Assembly (NCBI RefSeq): GCF_005502885.1
Contig: NZ_SCMR01000004.1
Coordinates: 158,671 to 222,670 of the forward strand
DNA: 64,000 nucleotides
Direction: 5' to 3'
DNA from: Microbacterium sp. 2FI
GTDB taxonomy: Bacteria > Actinomycetota > Actinomycetes > Actinomycetales > Microbacteriaceae
In this document: piece after piece, positions 42,606 to 51,477 of the stretch
Layout of the letters: each line of letters opens with the position of its first letter
Position numbering within the stretch: the first letter of the stretch is position 1
Notes under the pieces: model-generated
The model's database searches: none
Told to the model about the DNA's origin: nothing
The model's input: only the letters and a program-made list of their open reading frames with translations
Made by a program: the position numbers and the translations under genes

Positions 42606-45600
42606 GTGCTCGAGTCAACAACATTCGACCAGCTGCGCATCGGCCTCGCGACCGCAGACGACATCCGCCGGTGGTCCTTCGGCGAGGTCAAGAAGCCCGA
42701 GACCATCAACTACCGCACGCTCAAGCCCGAGAAGGACGGCCTCTTCGGCGAGCAGATCTTCGGGCCCTCCCGCGACTGGGAGTGCGCCTGCGGTAAGTAC
42801 AAGCGTGTCCGCTTCAAGGGCATCGTCTGCGAGCGCTGCGGCGTGGAGGTCACCAAGAGCTCCGTCCGCCGCGAGCGCATGGGCCACATCGAGCTCGCCG
42901 CGCCCGTCACCCACATCTGGTACTTCAAGGGCGTGCCCTCGCGCCTCGGGTACCTGCTGGACATGGCCCCGAAGGACCTCGAGAAGGTCATCTACTTCGC
43001 CGCGTACATGGTGATCTCCGTCGACGACGAGGCGCGCCACCGCGACCTCGCGACGCAGGAGAACAACATCCGCCTCGAGCTGAAGACGCTCGCGGACCGT
43101 CGCGACTCGAAGATCGCCGCCCGCCTCCAGAAGCTGGAGGAGGAGCTCGCCGCTCTGGAAGAGGAGGGCGCGAAGGCCGACCAGAAGAAGAAGGTCAAGG
43201 ACGCCGCCGAGAAGGACATGGCGGGCATCCGCAAGTCCGTCGACGACCAGATCATCCGTCTCGAGAAGGTGTGGGAAGACTTCCGCACGCTCGAGGTCGG
43301 CGCCCTGAAGGGCGAGGACGAGATCTTCCACGAGCTCCAGGACCGCTTCGGTCAGTACTTCGAGGCCTACATGGGCGCGGAGTCGATCAAGCGTCGCCTC
43401 GAGGCGTTCGACCTGGCCGCCGAGGCCGAGAACCTGCACCTGCAGATCTCGGAGGGCAAGGGCCAGCGCAAGATCCGTGCGATCAAGCGCCTCAAGGTCG
43501 TCAACTCGTTCCTGCAGACCGGCATGAGCCCGGCCGCGATGGTGCTCGACGTCGTCCCGGTGATCCCGCCGGAGCTTCGCCCCATGGTCCAGCTCGACGG
43601 TGGCCGCTTCGCGACCAGCGACCTGAACGACCTGTACCGCCGCGTGATCAACCGCAACAACCGCCTCCGTCGCCTGATCGACCTCGGTGCTCCCGAGATC
43701 ATCGTCAACAACGAGAAGCGGATGCTGCAGGAGGCCGTCGACGCGCTGTTCGACAACGGTCGCCGCGGTCGTCCCGTCACGGGCACCGGCAACCGGGCGC
43801 TCAAGTCGCTCTCCGACATGCTCAAGGGCAAGCAGGGCCGGTTCCGCCAGAACCTGCTCGGCAAGCGCGTGGACTACTCGGGCCGTTCGGTGATCATCGT
43901 CGGACCCCAGCTGAAGCTCCACCAGTGCGGTCTGCCCAAGCAGATGGCGCTCGAGCTCTTCAAGCCGTTCGTGATCAAGCGCCTGATCGACCTCGGTCAC
44001 TCGCAGAACATCAAGGCGGCCAAGCGCGCCGTCGAGCGCACGCGTCCCGAGGTGTGGGACGTGCTCGAGGAGATCATCCGCGAGCGTCCCGTGCTGCTCA
44101 ACCGCGCGCCCACGCTCCACCGCCTCGGCATCCAGGCGTTCGAGCCCCAGCTCGTCGAGGGCAAGGCCATCCAGCTGCACCCGCTCGTGTGCGCCGCGTT
44201 CAACGCGGACTTCGACGGCGACCAGATGGCTGTCCACCTGCCGCTGTCGGTCGAGGCTCAGGCCGAGGCCCGCATCCTCATGCTGGCGTCGAACAACATC
44301 CTGAAGCCGTCCGACGGTCGCCCGGTGACCCTGCCCTCGCAGGACATGATCATCGGCCTCCACCACCTGACCACGGTCAAGGCGACGGACAAGCCCGTCG
44401 CGGAGCGCCGTGCCTTCGGCTCGGTCGCCGAGGCGATCATGGCCAAGGACGAGGGCACCCTCGACCTGCAGGACCAGGTGCGCATCCGCATCCCCGGGCT
44501 CACGTTCCTCGAGGGCGAAGCGCCCGAGGGCTACGAGCGCCACGGTCTGCTCAACGCGTCGCTCGGTCAGGCGATCTTCAACGACACCCTTCCCAAGGGC
44601 TACCCGTTCGTTCGCGAGCAGGCAGACAAGGGCAAGCTGTCGGAGATCGTCAACAAGCTGGCCGAGGAGTACCCGAAGGTCGAAGTGGCGGCGTCCCTCG
44701 ACCGCATCAAGGACGCCGGCTTCTACTGGGCCACCCGTTCGGGTGTCACGGTCGCGCTCAGCGACATCCTCACGCCCCCGAACAAGGGCGAGATCGTCGC
44801 GAAGCACGAGAAGAAGGCCGCGAAGGCTCAGGACCAGTTCGAGAAGGGTCTGACGACCGACTCCGAGCGTCGTCAGGAGCTCATCAAGATCTGGACCGAG
44901 GCGACCGACGAGGTCCAGACCGCGATGCGTGCCAACTTCCCCGAGGACAACACCATCAACCGCATGGTGTCGTCGGGTGCTCGTGGAAACTGGCTGCAGA
45001 TCCGGAACATCGCCGGTATGCGAGGCCTGGTGAACAACCCCAAGGGTGAGATCATCCCGCGTCCGATCATCTCCTCGTACCGCGAGGGTCTGTCGGTGGC
45101 GGAGTACTTCATCGCGACGCACGGTGCCCGCAAGGGTCTGGCCGACACGGCCCTCCGTACGGCCGACTCGGGCTACCTCACGCGCCGTCTCGTGGACGTC
45201 TCGCAGGATGTCATCATCCGCGAAGAGGACTGCGGCACGACCAAGGGTCTCGAGCTGCCGATCGCTGCGCTGGATTCGACCGGAACCCTCGTCAAGGACG
45301 CCAACGTCGAGAACTCGGTGTTCGCCCGCACGCTCGCGGCCGAGGCCGTCAGCGCCTCGGGCGACGTGCTCGCGGAAGCCGGCGACGACGTGGGCGACGT
45401 GCTCATCGACAAGCTGGTCGAGGCGGGTGTCGAGTCGATCAAGGTCCGCTCGGTGCTGACCTGCGACTCGGCTGTCGGTGTCTGCGCGAAGTGCTACGGC
45501 CGTTCGCTTGCGACCGGCAAGATCGTCGACATCGGCGAGGCCGTCGGCATCATCGCGGCCCAGTCGATCGGTGAGCCCGGCACGCAGCTGACGATGCGCA

Positions 45601-46484
45601 CGTTCCACACCGGTGGCTCGGCATCGGCCGACGACATCACGCAGGGTCTTCCCCGCGTGCAGGAGCTCTTCGAGGCACGTACCCCCAAGGGCGCGTCGCC
45701 GATCGCCGAGTCGGACGGTCGCATCACGATCGACGAGACCGACAAGGCCAAGAAGGTCATCCTGACGCCCGACAACGGCGACGAGCCGCACGTCTACCCG
45801 GTGCTCAAGCGCGCGACGCTGCTGGTCGAGGACGGCCAGCACGTCACGGTCGGCCAGCCGATCCTGGTGGGCACGCTCGACCCCAAGGAGGTCATGCGTG
45901 TCATGGGTGCCCGCGAGGTGCAGAAGTACCTCGTGAACGGCGTCCAGGGCGTGTACCGCTCGCAGGGTGTGCCGATCCACGACAAGCACATCGAGGTCAT
46001 CGTTCGCCAGATGCTGCGCAAGGTCACCGTCGTCGACCACGCCGACACGACCCTGCTGCCCGGTGAGCTGGTGGACTTCAAGCGCTACCAGGCGATCAAC
46101 CGCGAGGCCGTCGCCGAGGGCAAGCGCCCGGCGTCGGGTCGTCCGGAGCTCATGGGTATCACGAAGGCGTCGCTCGCGACGGAGTCGTGGCTGTCGGCCG
46201 CGTCGTTCCAGGAGACGACGCGCGTCCTCACCCAGGCGGCGATGGAGGGCAAGAGCGACCCGCTCGTCGGCCTCAAGGAGAACGTCATCATCGGAAAGCT
46301 CATCCCCGCCGGAACCGGACTTGCGAAGTACCGCAACGTCACGGTCGAGGCCACGGAAGAGGCCAAGAGCGAGCGGTACCCCAACCGCATCTTCGCCTCG
46401 GACGGCGCGTACTCCGACGCCGACCTGAGCTACGTCGACTTCGACAGCTTCACCACGGACGGCGACTTCACGTCGTACAACTGA
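42606..46484 (+). CDS. rpoC: DNA-directed RNA polymerase beta' subunit
   Basis: The 1292-residue beta' subunit. The N-terminal zinc-binding cysteines are C60, C62, C75 and C78 ([10 protein letters not shown]...VCERCG). The catalytic Mg is held by D535, D537 and D539 in [12 protein letters not shown]. The second zinc site lies near [14 protein letters not shown] (around residue 950). The GTG at 42606 has AGGAG 5 nt upstream. Stop is followed by a strong hairpin terminator. Confidence 0.99.
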   Translation: MLESTTFDQLRIGLATADDIRRWSFGEVKKPETINYRTLKPEKDGLFGEQIFGPSRDWECACGKYKRVRFKGIVCERCGVEVTKSSVRRERMGHIELAAPVTHIWYFKGVPSRLGYLLDMAPKDLEKVIYFAAYMVISVDDEARHRDLATQENNIRLELKTLADRRDSKIAARLQKLEEELAALEEEGAKADQKKKVKDAAEKDMAGIRKSVDDQIIRLEKVWEDFRTLEVGALKGEDEIFHELQDRFGQYFEAYMGAESIKRRLEAFDLAAEAENLHLQISEGKGQRKIRAIKRLKVVNSFLQTGMSPAAMVLDVVPVIPPELRPMVQLDGGRFATSDLNDLYRRVINRNNRLRRLIDLGAPEIIVNNEKRMLQEAVDALFDNGRRGRPVTGTGNRALKSLSDMLKGKQGRFRQNLLGKRVDYSGRSVIIVGPQLKLHQCGLPKQMALELFKPFVIKRLIDLGHSQNIKAAKRAVERTRPEVWDVLEEIIRERPVLLNRAPTLHRLGIQAFEPQLVEGKAIQLHPLVCAAFNADFDGDQMAVHLPLSVEAQAEARILMLASNNILKPSDGRPVTLPSQDMIIGLHHLTTVKATDKPVAERRAFGSVAEAIMAKDEGTLDLQDQVRIRIPGLTFLEGEAPEGYERHGLLNASLGQAIFNDTLPKGYPFVREQADKGKLSEIVNKLAEEYPKVEVAASLDRIKDAGFYWATRSGVTVALSDILTPPNKGEIVAKHEKKAAKAQDQFEKGLTTDSERRQELIKIWTEATDEVQTAMRANFPEDNTINRMVSSGARGNWLQIRNIAGMRGLVNNPKGEIIPRPIISSYREGLSVAEYFIATHGARKGLADTALRTADSGYLTRRLVDVSQDVIIREEDCGTTKGLELPIAALDSTGTLVKDANVENSVFARTLAAEAVSASGDVLAEAGDDVGDVLIDKLVEAGVESIKVRSVLTCDSAVGVCAKCYGRSLATGKIVDIGEAVGIIAAQSIGEPGTQLTMRTFHTGGSASADDITQGLPRVQELFEARTPKGASPIAESDGRITIDETDKAKKVILTPDNGDEPHVYPVLKRATLLVEDGQHVTVGQPILVGTLDPKEVMRVMGAREVQKYLVNGVQGVYRSQGVPIHDKHIEVIVRQMLRKVTVVDHADTTLLPGELVDFKRYQAINREAVAEGKRPASGRPELMGITKASLATESWLSAASFQETTRVLTQAAMEGKSDPLVGLKENVIIGKLIPAGTGLAKYRNVTVEATEEAKSERYPNRIFASDGAYSDADLSYVDFDSFTTDGDFTSYN

Positions 46485-46501
46485 TCTCCCTGTAGATCGC
46501 A

Positions 46502-46535
46502 CCGAAGGGCCCCGGTTCACGCCGGGGCCCTTCGG
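46502..46535 (+). terminator. rpoBC terminator hairpin
   Basis: A perfect 14-bp stem (46502-46515 with 46522-46535) and a 6-nt loop TTCACG, 17 nt after the rpoC stop. No T-tract. Confidence 0.88.
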
Positions 46536-46575
46536 CGTTCTCGCGCGCCGCGCGGCGGCATCCCGGACCCCGACG

Positions 46576-46594
46576 TACCGTGGTGCAAGGAGGT
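46576..46594 (+). promoter_or_regulatory. -10 element and Shine-Dalgarno of the exported-protein gene at 46601
   Basis: TACCGT (46576-46581) followed by AAGGAGG (46588-46594), 6 nt before the GTG at 46601. The SD decides this start over a GTG at 46580. The predicted transcript begins at the SD itself, a very short leader. Confidence 0.45.
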
Positions 46595-46600
46595 GGGATC

Positions 46601-47215
46601 GTGGCGCGCACGGGTGGACGGAACTCGTGGATCGCCGTGCCCGCGGGGCTTCTCTGCGTCGGCATCGTCGCGGGACTCGTGTGGCTCGCGCAGCCGATGG
46701 TTCCGGTGACGCTGCAGTGGGCGGGGGAGACGCTGCGCGCCGCATCATCGCCGCCGGCGGAAGCGCTCATCGAGGAGACACCCGCCCAGCGCGCGGCCTC
46801 CGGGCGACTCGACTGCCGGGCGCTGTACCCGCCGCAGCTGTGGCGCGACATGGTCTGGACCGGCGGCACGCACCTGTCGCAGACCACGGCAGTGCCGGCG
46901 ACCTCGGCCACCGCCGTGGTGGATGCCCTGCAGCCCGACGTGCGCGTGACGTGCACGTGGCGGCTCGACGCCGGCGGAACCGTGGCGACCACGCTCGCGG
47001 TCGTCGGGGGCGACGCCGCGCTCCTTGCCGATGCCGCGCTGCGCGGTCAGGGCTTCGCGTGCACGACCAACCCCGAGGCGGTGCGGTGCACACGCACGCA
47101 GGCGGGCGTCGTCGAGGTGCACACGGTGCGCGGGGGTCTCTGGCTCTCGAGCGTCGAGACGCAGTGGCACCCTGCCGACTACACGGCGCGGCTCGAGGAG
47201 TTCGTGTGGGACTGA
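46601..47215 (+). CDS. Membrane-anchored exported protein with four conserved cysteines
   Basis: A 204-residue protein of unknown function. One N-terminal hydrophobic segment (about residues 10-28, IAVPAGLLCVGIVAGLVWLA) without a lipobox suggests a signal anchor with the rest outside. The extracellular part carries the pattern DC...VTCTW...GFAC...VRC and ends in WLSSVETQWHPADYTARLEEF plus a terminal Trp. This pattern is shared with the convergent lipoprotein at 47226-47822, so the two are diverged paralogues. Located after the rpoC terminator with its own promoter. Confidence 0.7.
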   Translation: MARTGGRNSWIAVPAGLLCVGIVAGLVWLAQPMVPVTLQWAGETLRAASSPPAEALIEETPAQRAASGRLDCRALYPPQLWRDMVWTGGTHLSQTTAVPATSATAVVDALQPDVRVTCTWRLDAGGTVATTLAVVGGDAALLADAALRGQGFACTTNPEAVRCTRTQAGVVEVHTVRGGLWLSSVETQWHPADYTARLEEFVWD

Positions 47216-47225
47216 GCCCGCGCGG

Positions 47226-47822
47226 CTATCCCCACATGCTCTCGACGATGGCCGCGGTGTAGCCCGGCGGCGCGAGATTCGAGAACCGCGTGTCGATCAG
47301 GATGCCGTCACGCCAGAACAGCGTGCGCCCGTCGATGACCGGATAGGTCTCGTTCTCCCACGTCTTCTCGCAGCGGGTGCCGCCGTCGGGTGTGTAGCAC
47401 TCGTAGTCCTCTTCGTCGGCGAGCTGGTTCAGCAGGTCGAGTGCGGGCCCGCGCGACATCGCCGAGATCGTCGTCATGAGGTAGGTGGTGTCGGCTGCCG
47501 GGTCGCGCCACAGGCACACGAGCGACCCGTCGGCCTGTTCGCCGCCGTCGATGCCGGTGTCGGGGTCGTTGAGCGGAGTGCCTTCGAGCTCTGCGAGGAC
47601 GGCGTCGGTGAGCATCTCCTCGCAGTCGGTCGGGATCGCGGCCGTCGGCGTCGACGAGGGGGTGGCGCCCGGGGTGATCGTCGCGATCGGGGTGGGTGAC
47701 ACCGAGACCTCGGGGGTCGTCGTGGGGTTCGCGGTGGGCTCGGGCGCGCACGCGACCAACGTCGCAAGGGCGAGCACAGCGGATGCCGCTGCGGCGGCCA
47801 CGCGGACACGACGGTCTGGCAT
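47226..47822 (-). CDS. Lipoprotein paralogous to the 46601-47215 product
   Basis: A 198-residue lipoprotein: signal ASAVLALATLVAC with lipobox LVAC, then a Thr/Pro-rich stalk (about 28-62). The globular part repeats the cysteine pattern of its convergent neighbour: TDC, LVCLW, YEC, TRC, ending ILIDTRFSNLAPPGYTAAIV then ESMWG. The ATG at 47822 lies 6 nt after a minus-strand TAGAGT (47829-47834) and has no SD, so it is probably leaderless. Function unknown. Confidence 0.72.
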   Translation of the reverse strand: MPDRRVRVAAAAASAVLALATLVACAPEPTANPTTTPEVSVSPTPIATITPGATPSSTPTAAIPTDCEEMLTDAVLAELEGTPLNDPDTGIDGGEQADGSLVCLWRDPAADTTYLMTTISAMSRGPALDLLNQLADEEDYECYTPDGGTRCEKTWENETYPVIDGRTLFWRDGILIDTRFSNLAPPGYTAAIVESMWG

Positions 47823-47828
47823 GCCGCC

Positions 47829-47834
47829 ACTCTA
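47829..47834 (-). promoter_or_regulatory. Leaderless -10 element (TAGAGT) of the lipoprotein gene
   Basis: Minus-strand TAGAGT, 6 nt before the ATG at 47822. Confidence 0.45.
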
Positions 47835-47918
47835 GGCGGCGCCCTCGCGTCGCCCGCGATGCCGCGCGGCGGCGGACTCGCCTCGGCATGCCTCCGCGGC
47901 GGACGGCGGGACGGGGGT

Positions 47919-47955
47919 TACCCTCGCACTGCGGGGACGTGCCCCGCGTGAGGAG
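47919..47955 (+). promoter_or_regulatory. -10, leader hairpin and SD of the membrane-protein pair
   Basis: TACCCT (47919-47924) is followed by a 6-bp hairpin GCGGGG/CCCCGC (47931-47936/47942-47947) and the SD GAGGAG (47950-47955), 8 nt before the ATG at 47964. Confidence 0.4.
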
Positions 47956-47963
47956 TGCCCCCG

Positions 47964-48995
47964 ATGAGTGACCCCAAGTCGTACGGCGAGCCCGTCGAAG
48001 AGCCCACGCCCGTGGACGACGTCGTCGGTCGCGCGAACGAGGGCCTCGCCGAGGCTGAGGCCGCCCGCAGCGATGCCGTCGTCGACGAGCCCGCACCCGC
48101 CGAGACGGCGACGGTGTCCGATGCCGCCGAGCAGACGCCGGTCGCCGAGCCTGTCGAGCCGCCTGCCGACACCGTCGAACCCGTCGCCACCCCGGAGCCC
48201 GATCCCTGGGATTCGGAGGAGGCCGCCGCGCTCGAGTACGAGAAGGCACCGGCTCCCGAGCCCCTGGTCGAGACTCCCGTCGCTGAGCCCGCAGAGCCCG
48301 TCGCGCCCGCTGCGGCCGCCGCTGCGCCGGTCGTGACCCCGAGTGAGCCGGTGGTGGATCCCACAGCCGAGACCACCGCATACCCGTCGTACGAGGCGCC
48401 GGTCATCGCGGCGGCCGCCGCAGCCCCGCAGCCCATCTTCGTGCAGGCGCCCGAGGCGCCGACTCCGCGCGGCAACCGCGCCGCCGTCGGCGCGATCGGA
48501 CTCCTCGCCGCGCTGTCGTTCGCGGTGCTCTACTTCGCGGCGTGGCTCGGGTTCGCCGCGCTGAAGGGCGACGTCGACGCAAGCAACGTCGCCACGGTGG
48601 CGCTCGAGGCGCTCGCCACCTGGGCGCTGTGGGTGCCGGTCGTGGTGTTCTACATCGCGTTCTGGCTGCTCGGCGCCATCATCAACCGTGGTCGCTGGGG
48701 CGCCTGGGTCATCTTCGGCATCTTCGTCGGCATCGCCTCCTACGGCGGCTACATCCTCGGGCAGCTCTTCCAGGCACCGTTCTGGATGATCACCGCGAGC
48801 GAGGGCGCTGCGCTCGTCGAGGAGCAGTGGCTGGCGCCACTCGCGATCGCCTCCTTCGTGATCGGACGCGAGCTCACGATCTGGTTCGGCACGTGGGCCG
48901 CCGCGCGCGGCAAGCGCGTGACCGAGCTCAACATCGAGGCTCAGCGCGAGTACGAGCGCACGCTCGAGGCGGGCCCGCAGCTCGTCCGACAGTGA
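47964..48995 (+). CDS. Membrane protein with long Pro/Ala/Glu-rich cytoplasmic N-terminus
   Basis: A 343-residue protein. Residues 1-165 are acidic and rich in Pro, Ala, Glu and Val, with no predicted fold. Residues 170-320 hold about four hydrophobic segments (VGAIGLLAALSFAVLYFAAW, a Trp-rich second pair around VFYIAFWLLGAIINRG and ASYGGYILGQLF). A basic tail follows (RGKRVTELNIEAQREYERTL). Family not recognised. The next gene starts 1 bp after its stop, so the two are an operon. Confidence 0.75.
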   Translation: MSDPKSYGEPVEEPTPVDDVVGRANEGLAEAEAARSDAVVDEPAPAETATVSDAAEQTPVAEPVEPPADTVEPVATPEPDPWDSEEAAALEYEKAPAPEPLVETPVAEPAEPVAPAAAAAAPVVTPSEPVVDPTAETTAYPSYEAPVIAAAAAAPQPIFVQAPEAPTPRGNRAAVGAIGLLAALSFAVLYFAAWLGFAALKGDVDASNVATVALEALATWALWVPVVVFYIAFWLLGAIINRGRWGAWVIFGIFVGIASYGGYILGQLFQAPFWMITASEGAALVEEQWLAPLAIASFVIGRELTIWFGTWAAARGKRVTELNIEAQREYERTLEAGPQLVRQ

Positions 48996-48996
48996 C

Positions 48997-49479
48997 ATGA
49001 CGGGCGCGGCGGACGAGGGCGGACCGGTCCGCCCTGCCGCTGCGCTCGCCCTGGCCACGGTCTCGTTCGTGGCGTTGCTGATCTTCGGACTCGGCATGAC
49101 GAGCCTCGTCCTCGGCGCGGACGTGATCGAGACGCCGGGACTCGGGCAGGTGCCGGGAATCCTCGGCGTCGCCCTGGCCACGGCCGCTTTCGCCGGCTCG
49201 CTGTGGCTGACGCTCCGGCGCAATCCCGCCTCGTACGGCGGTGCGGCGTGGACGGCCGCGGCCGTATACCTCGCCTACCTCGGCGGCGTCGCGTTCGGCA
49301 TCCTCTTCTCCGCGGGTGAACTCGCCGTGGCGGCATCCGTCGCCGGGCGCATCGCGGTGTCGTGGTTCGGGGCGGTCGTCGCCGGGGCGGCAGCGATCGC
49401 GGCGTGGGGCGGGATCGCCCTCGTGCGCACGCGCGCGCAGCGCCCGCGGTGGCCGTGGGAGGACGACTTCGACGAGTAG
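48997..49479 (+). CDS. Small four-segment membrane protein
   Basis: A 160-residue protein with about four hydrophobic segments (residues 12-42, 52-72, 82-107 and 116-142) and an acidic tail PWEDDFDE. Family not recognised. The ATG comes 1 bp after the preceding stop. The stop is immediately followed by a GGATGC-type hairpin. Confidence 0.7.
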   Translation: MTGAADEGGPVRPAAALALATVSFVALLIFGLGMTSLVLGADVIETPGLGQVPGILGVALATAAFAGSLWLTLRRNPASYGGAAWTAAAVYLAYLGGVAFGILFSAGELAVAASVAGRIAVSWFGAVVAGAAAIAAWGGIALVRTRAQRPRWPWEDDFDE

Positions 49480-49499
49480 CGGATGCTGCGGCATCCGCT
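49478..49499 (+). terminator. GGATGC-type hairpin, likely terminator
   Basis: A 9-bp perfect stem AGCGGATGC/GCATCCGCT (49478-49486/49491-49499) with a 4-nt loop, overlapping the TAG stop of the preceding gene. It is built from the over-represented GGATGC motif. Confidence 0.55.
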
Positions 49500-49518
49500 C
49501 ATTTCCGCACGGCGGTAC

Positions 49519-49524
49519 TACCGT
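49519..49524 (+). promoter_or_regulatory. Leaderless -10 element (TACCGT) of the gene at 49532
   Basis: TACCGT ends 7 nt before the GTG at 49532, which supports that start over the GTG at 49523. Confidence 0.45.
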
Positions 49525-49531
49525 GGTCTCC

Positions 49532-50194
49532 GTGGAGCGCTCGCTCGAGACCCAGGTGAGCCAGGCGGTGGACGCCTGGCTGCTGTGGCTTCCCCGCTGG
49601 GAGCCGGCGACCCACCGCGGCCGTGTGGCGCCGTGCCGACGGTGCTTCGGGTCGCCGGTGCTGTCGGCGGCGGGGCTCGGCTCGGATGTGCCGCACGGGG
49701 TGCAGCACGGACTCTCAACGCGTGTGAAGACGATCGTCGATCGCGCCGTCGCCGAGTACACCGCCCTGAACCTGCCGATGCTCCAGGGCGAACTCGACCA
49801 GCAGGCGGCTCGCAACCGCGCCCGCAGCTATCGCCCCGCCGAGGGGCTCGAGCCCGAGTTCGAGGGGCTGCCGCTCGACCCGGATCCCGTTCCCGGGGCC
49901 CCATTCCTCTTCACGATCTCGGGGCTCGCCGAAGAGGCCGATGCCGGTGTGCCGGCGCTCCCGCCGCTCAGCGAGGAGGCGAAGGCGGCGCTGCGGCAGG
50001 AGGTCGGGCTCGCCGACGACTACGCGAACATGGTCGGCCGCGAGGTGTGCACGATCCTGCTTCATCATCGCCTGCGCATCCAGGCCGCGATCGGGGAGTT
50101 CGTCGAACCTCAGATCGAGGCGATGCTCGAAGACCTGACGCGCTCTCTCGACGCGCCGTTCGACCCGCACGAACCTCCCGCACCGTCCGCATAG
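49532..50194 (+). CDS. Conserved-looking cytoplasmic protein of unknown function
   Basis: A 220-residue soluble protein, mostly helical, with no signal peptide. Visible are a CRRC pair near residue 35 and a Trp-rich N-terminus (AWLLWLPRWEP). A C-terminal helical part (DDYANMVGREVCTILLHHRL) ends in a Pro/Asp tail. Family not recognised. It directly precedes the kinase-surface-protein operon in the same orientation, 146 bp upstream, but has its own leaderless start. Confidence 0.6.
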   Translation: MERSLETQVSQAVDAWLLWLPRWEPATHRGRVAPCRRCFGSPVLSAAGLGSDVPHGVQHGLSTRVKTIVDRAVAEYTALNLPMLQGELDQQAARNRARSYRPAEGLEPEFEGLPLDPDPVPGAPFLFTISGLAEEADAGVPALPPLSEEAKAALRQEVGLADDYANMVGREVCTILLHHRLRIQAAIGEFVEPQIEAMLEDLTRSLDAPFDPHEPPAPSA

Positions 50195-50259
50195 GTCGTC
50201 GGGAGCCCTCGCGCGCAGCGCCCCACAGCCCGCGTTCAGTCTCTCCCGGATGACTTTGT

Positions 50260-50294
50260 TAGCATTGCCGGGTTTGCGCCCGCCTTCGGCGGGC
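50260..50294 (+). promoter_or_regulatory. Candidate promoter -10 and leader hairpin of the kinase operon
   Basis: TAGCAT (50260-50265) is followed by a 7-bp hairpin GCCCGCC-TTC-GGCGGGC (50278-50294) in the predicted leader, about 46 nt before the kinase start. The hairpin could instead terminate the upstream gene or attenuate the operon. Confidence 0.4.
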
Positions 50295-50340
50295 TCGGCC
50301 GTCGTGTGGCGACGGCGTATCGACTCGGGGGGAGAGCCAG

Positions 50341-51477
50341 GTGGCGTCACGGCTTCCGTCCGCTCCTCCGATCCTTCCCGGACTGGTCTACATCCGTCCC
50401 CTCGGCTCGGGCGGCTTCGCCGACGTCTTCCTGTACGAGCAGGACATGCCGCGGCGCAACGTCGCGGTCAAGGTCATGCCGAGCGACGTGCGCGACCCCG
50501 ACCTGCGGCGAATGTTCAATGCCGAGGCCGACGTCCTCGCGCACCTGTCGGCGCATCCGTCCATCGTGACGGTCTACCAGGCCGGGATCTCGGCCGACGG
50601 CCGCCCCTACATCGTGATGGAGTTCTGCCCGGGGTCGCTCTCGCAGCGGTATCGCCTGGAGCGCATCCCCGTCGACGAGGTGCTCGTCATCGGCGTGCGC
50701 ATGGCCAGCGCGCTCGAGTCGGCGCACCGTGCGGGGCTCGTCCACCGCGACGTGAAGCCGAGCAACATCCTGGTCACCACGTTCGGCACACCGGTGCTCG
50801 CCGACTTCGGCATCTCGTCGTCGTTGCTGCGCCAGACCGCCGACGAGGTGCTCGCCATGTCGATCCCGTGGAGCGCGCCCGAGGTCGTCGCCGAGCAGAC
50901 GGTCGGCACGGTGGCGAGCGAAGTGTGGAGTCTCGGCGCGACGATCTACTCACTGCTCGCGGGCCACAGCCCGTTCGAGCGCCGCGAGCGCGGCCAGAAC
51001 ACGAAAGAACTCCTGCGTCGCCGCATCGCGCGGGCGACCTACACCCCGATCGCCCGCACCGACGTGCCCGAATCGCTGCAGGAGCTTCTCGCGGCTGCGA
51101 TGAGCCGCGACCCGTCGCGACGCCAGCCCTCGGCGCGCGCCTTCGCCGATGCGCTGCGCGCGGTGCAGACCGAGCTCGGCACATCGCCGACGCCCCTCGA
51201 GATCCCCGAGGCGGAGTGGTCCGCGGCGTCGGCTCCCGTCGACTTCTCCGACTCCGAGCTGCGCGGACCCGCACGCTCCCGCATCGAGCGCGACGACCGA
51301 CGCAAGGTCCGCACCGGGTCGGGCGTCGCCGACCTCGCGCGCGATGAAGACACCGAGTTCTCGGCGCCGACCCCGCAGCGCCGGCGCGCGACGCCCTGGA
51401 TGGTGGGGGCGGCCGTGGCGGCCGTCGCCGCGATCGCCGGTGTCGTCGCCACCCTCTTCGCCACGGGGGTGCTGTGA
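50341..51477 (+). CDS. Membrane-anchored Ser/Thr protein kinase (Pkb2-like)
   Basis: A 378-residue Hanks-type kinase with all catalytic residues: glycine loop LGSGGFADVF (21-30), K44 in VAVKVM, E62 in the C-helix, HRDVKPSN with D137, and DFG D155. The usual TPxYMAPE is SIPWSAPE. After the ~270-residue kinase domain comes an acidic/basic juxtamembrane region with Thr/Ser sites. One transmembrane helix (about 352-374) then ends the protein after ATGVL, so there is no outside sensor domain. GTG start at 50341 with GGAGAG upstream. First gene of a PFNA-like operon; the FHA protein encoded downstream is a likely reader of its phosphorylation. Confidence 0.92.
   Translation: MASRLPSAPPILPGLVYIRPLGSGGFADVFLYEQDMPRRNVAVKVMPSDVRDPDLRRMFNAEADVLAHLSAHPSIVTVYQAGISADGRPYIVMEFCPGSLSQRYRLERIPVDEVLVIGVRMASALESAHRAGLVHRDVKPSNILVTTFGTPVLADFGISSSLLRQTADEVLAMSIPWSAPEVVAEQTVGTVASEVWSLGATIYSLLAGHSPFERRERGQNTKELLRRRIARATYTPIARTDVPESLQELLAAAMSRDPSRRQPSARAFADALRAVQTELGTSPTPLEIPEAEWSAASAPVDFSDSELRGPARSRIERDDRRKVRTGSGVADLARDEDTEFSAPTPQRRRATPWMVGAAVAAVAAIAGVVATLFATGVL

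Noticed and set aside
42615..46748. Long minus-strand open frame antisense to rpoC
   Set aside because: Same cause: low-complexity translation, no start signal, fully overlaps an essential gene and its terminator.
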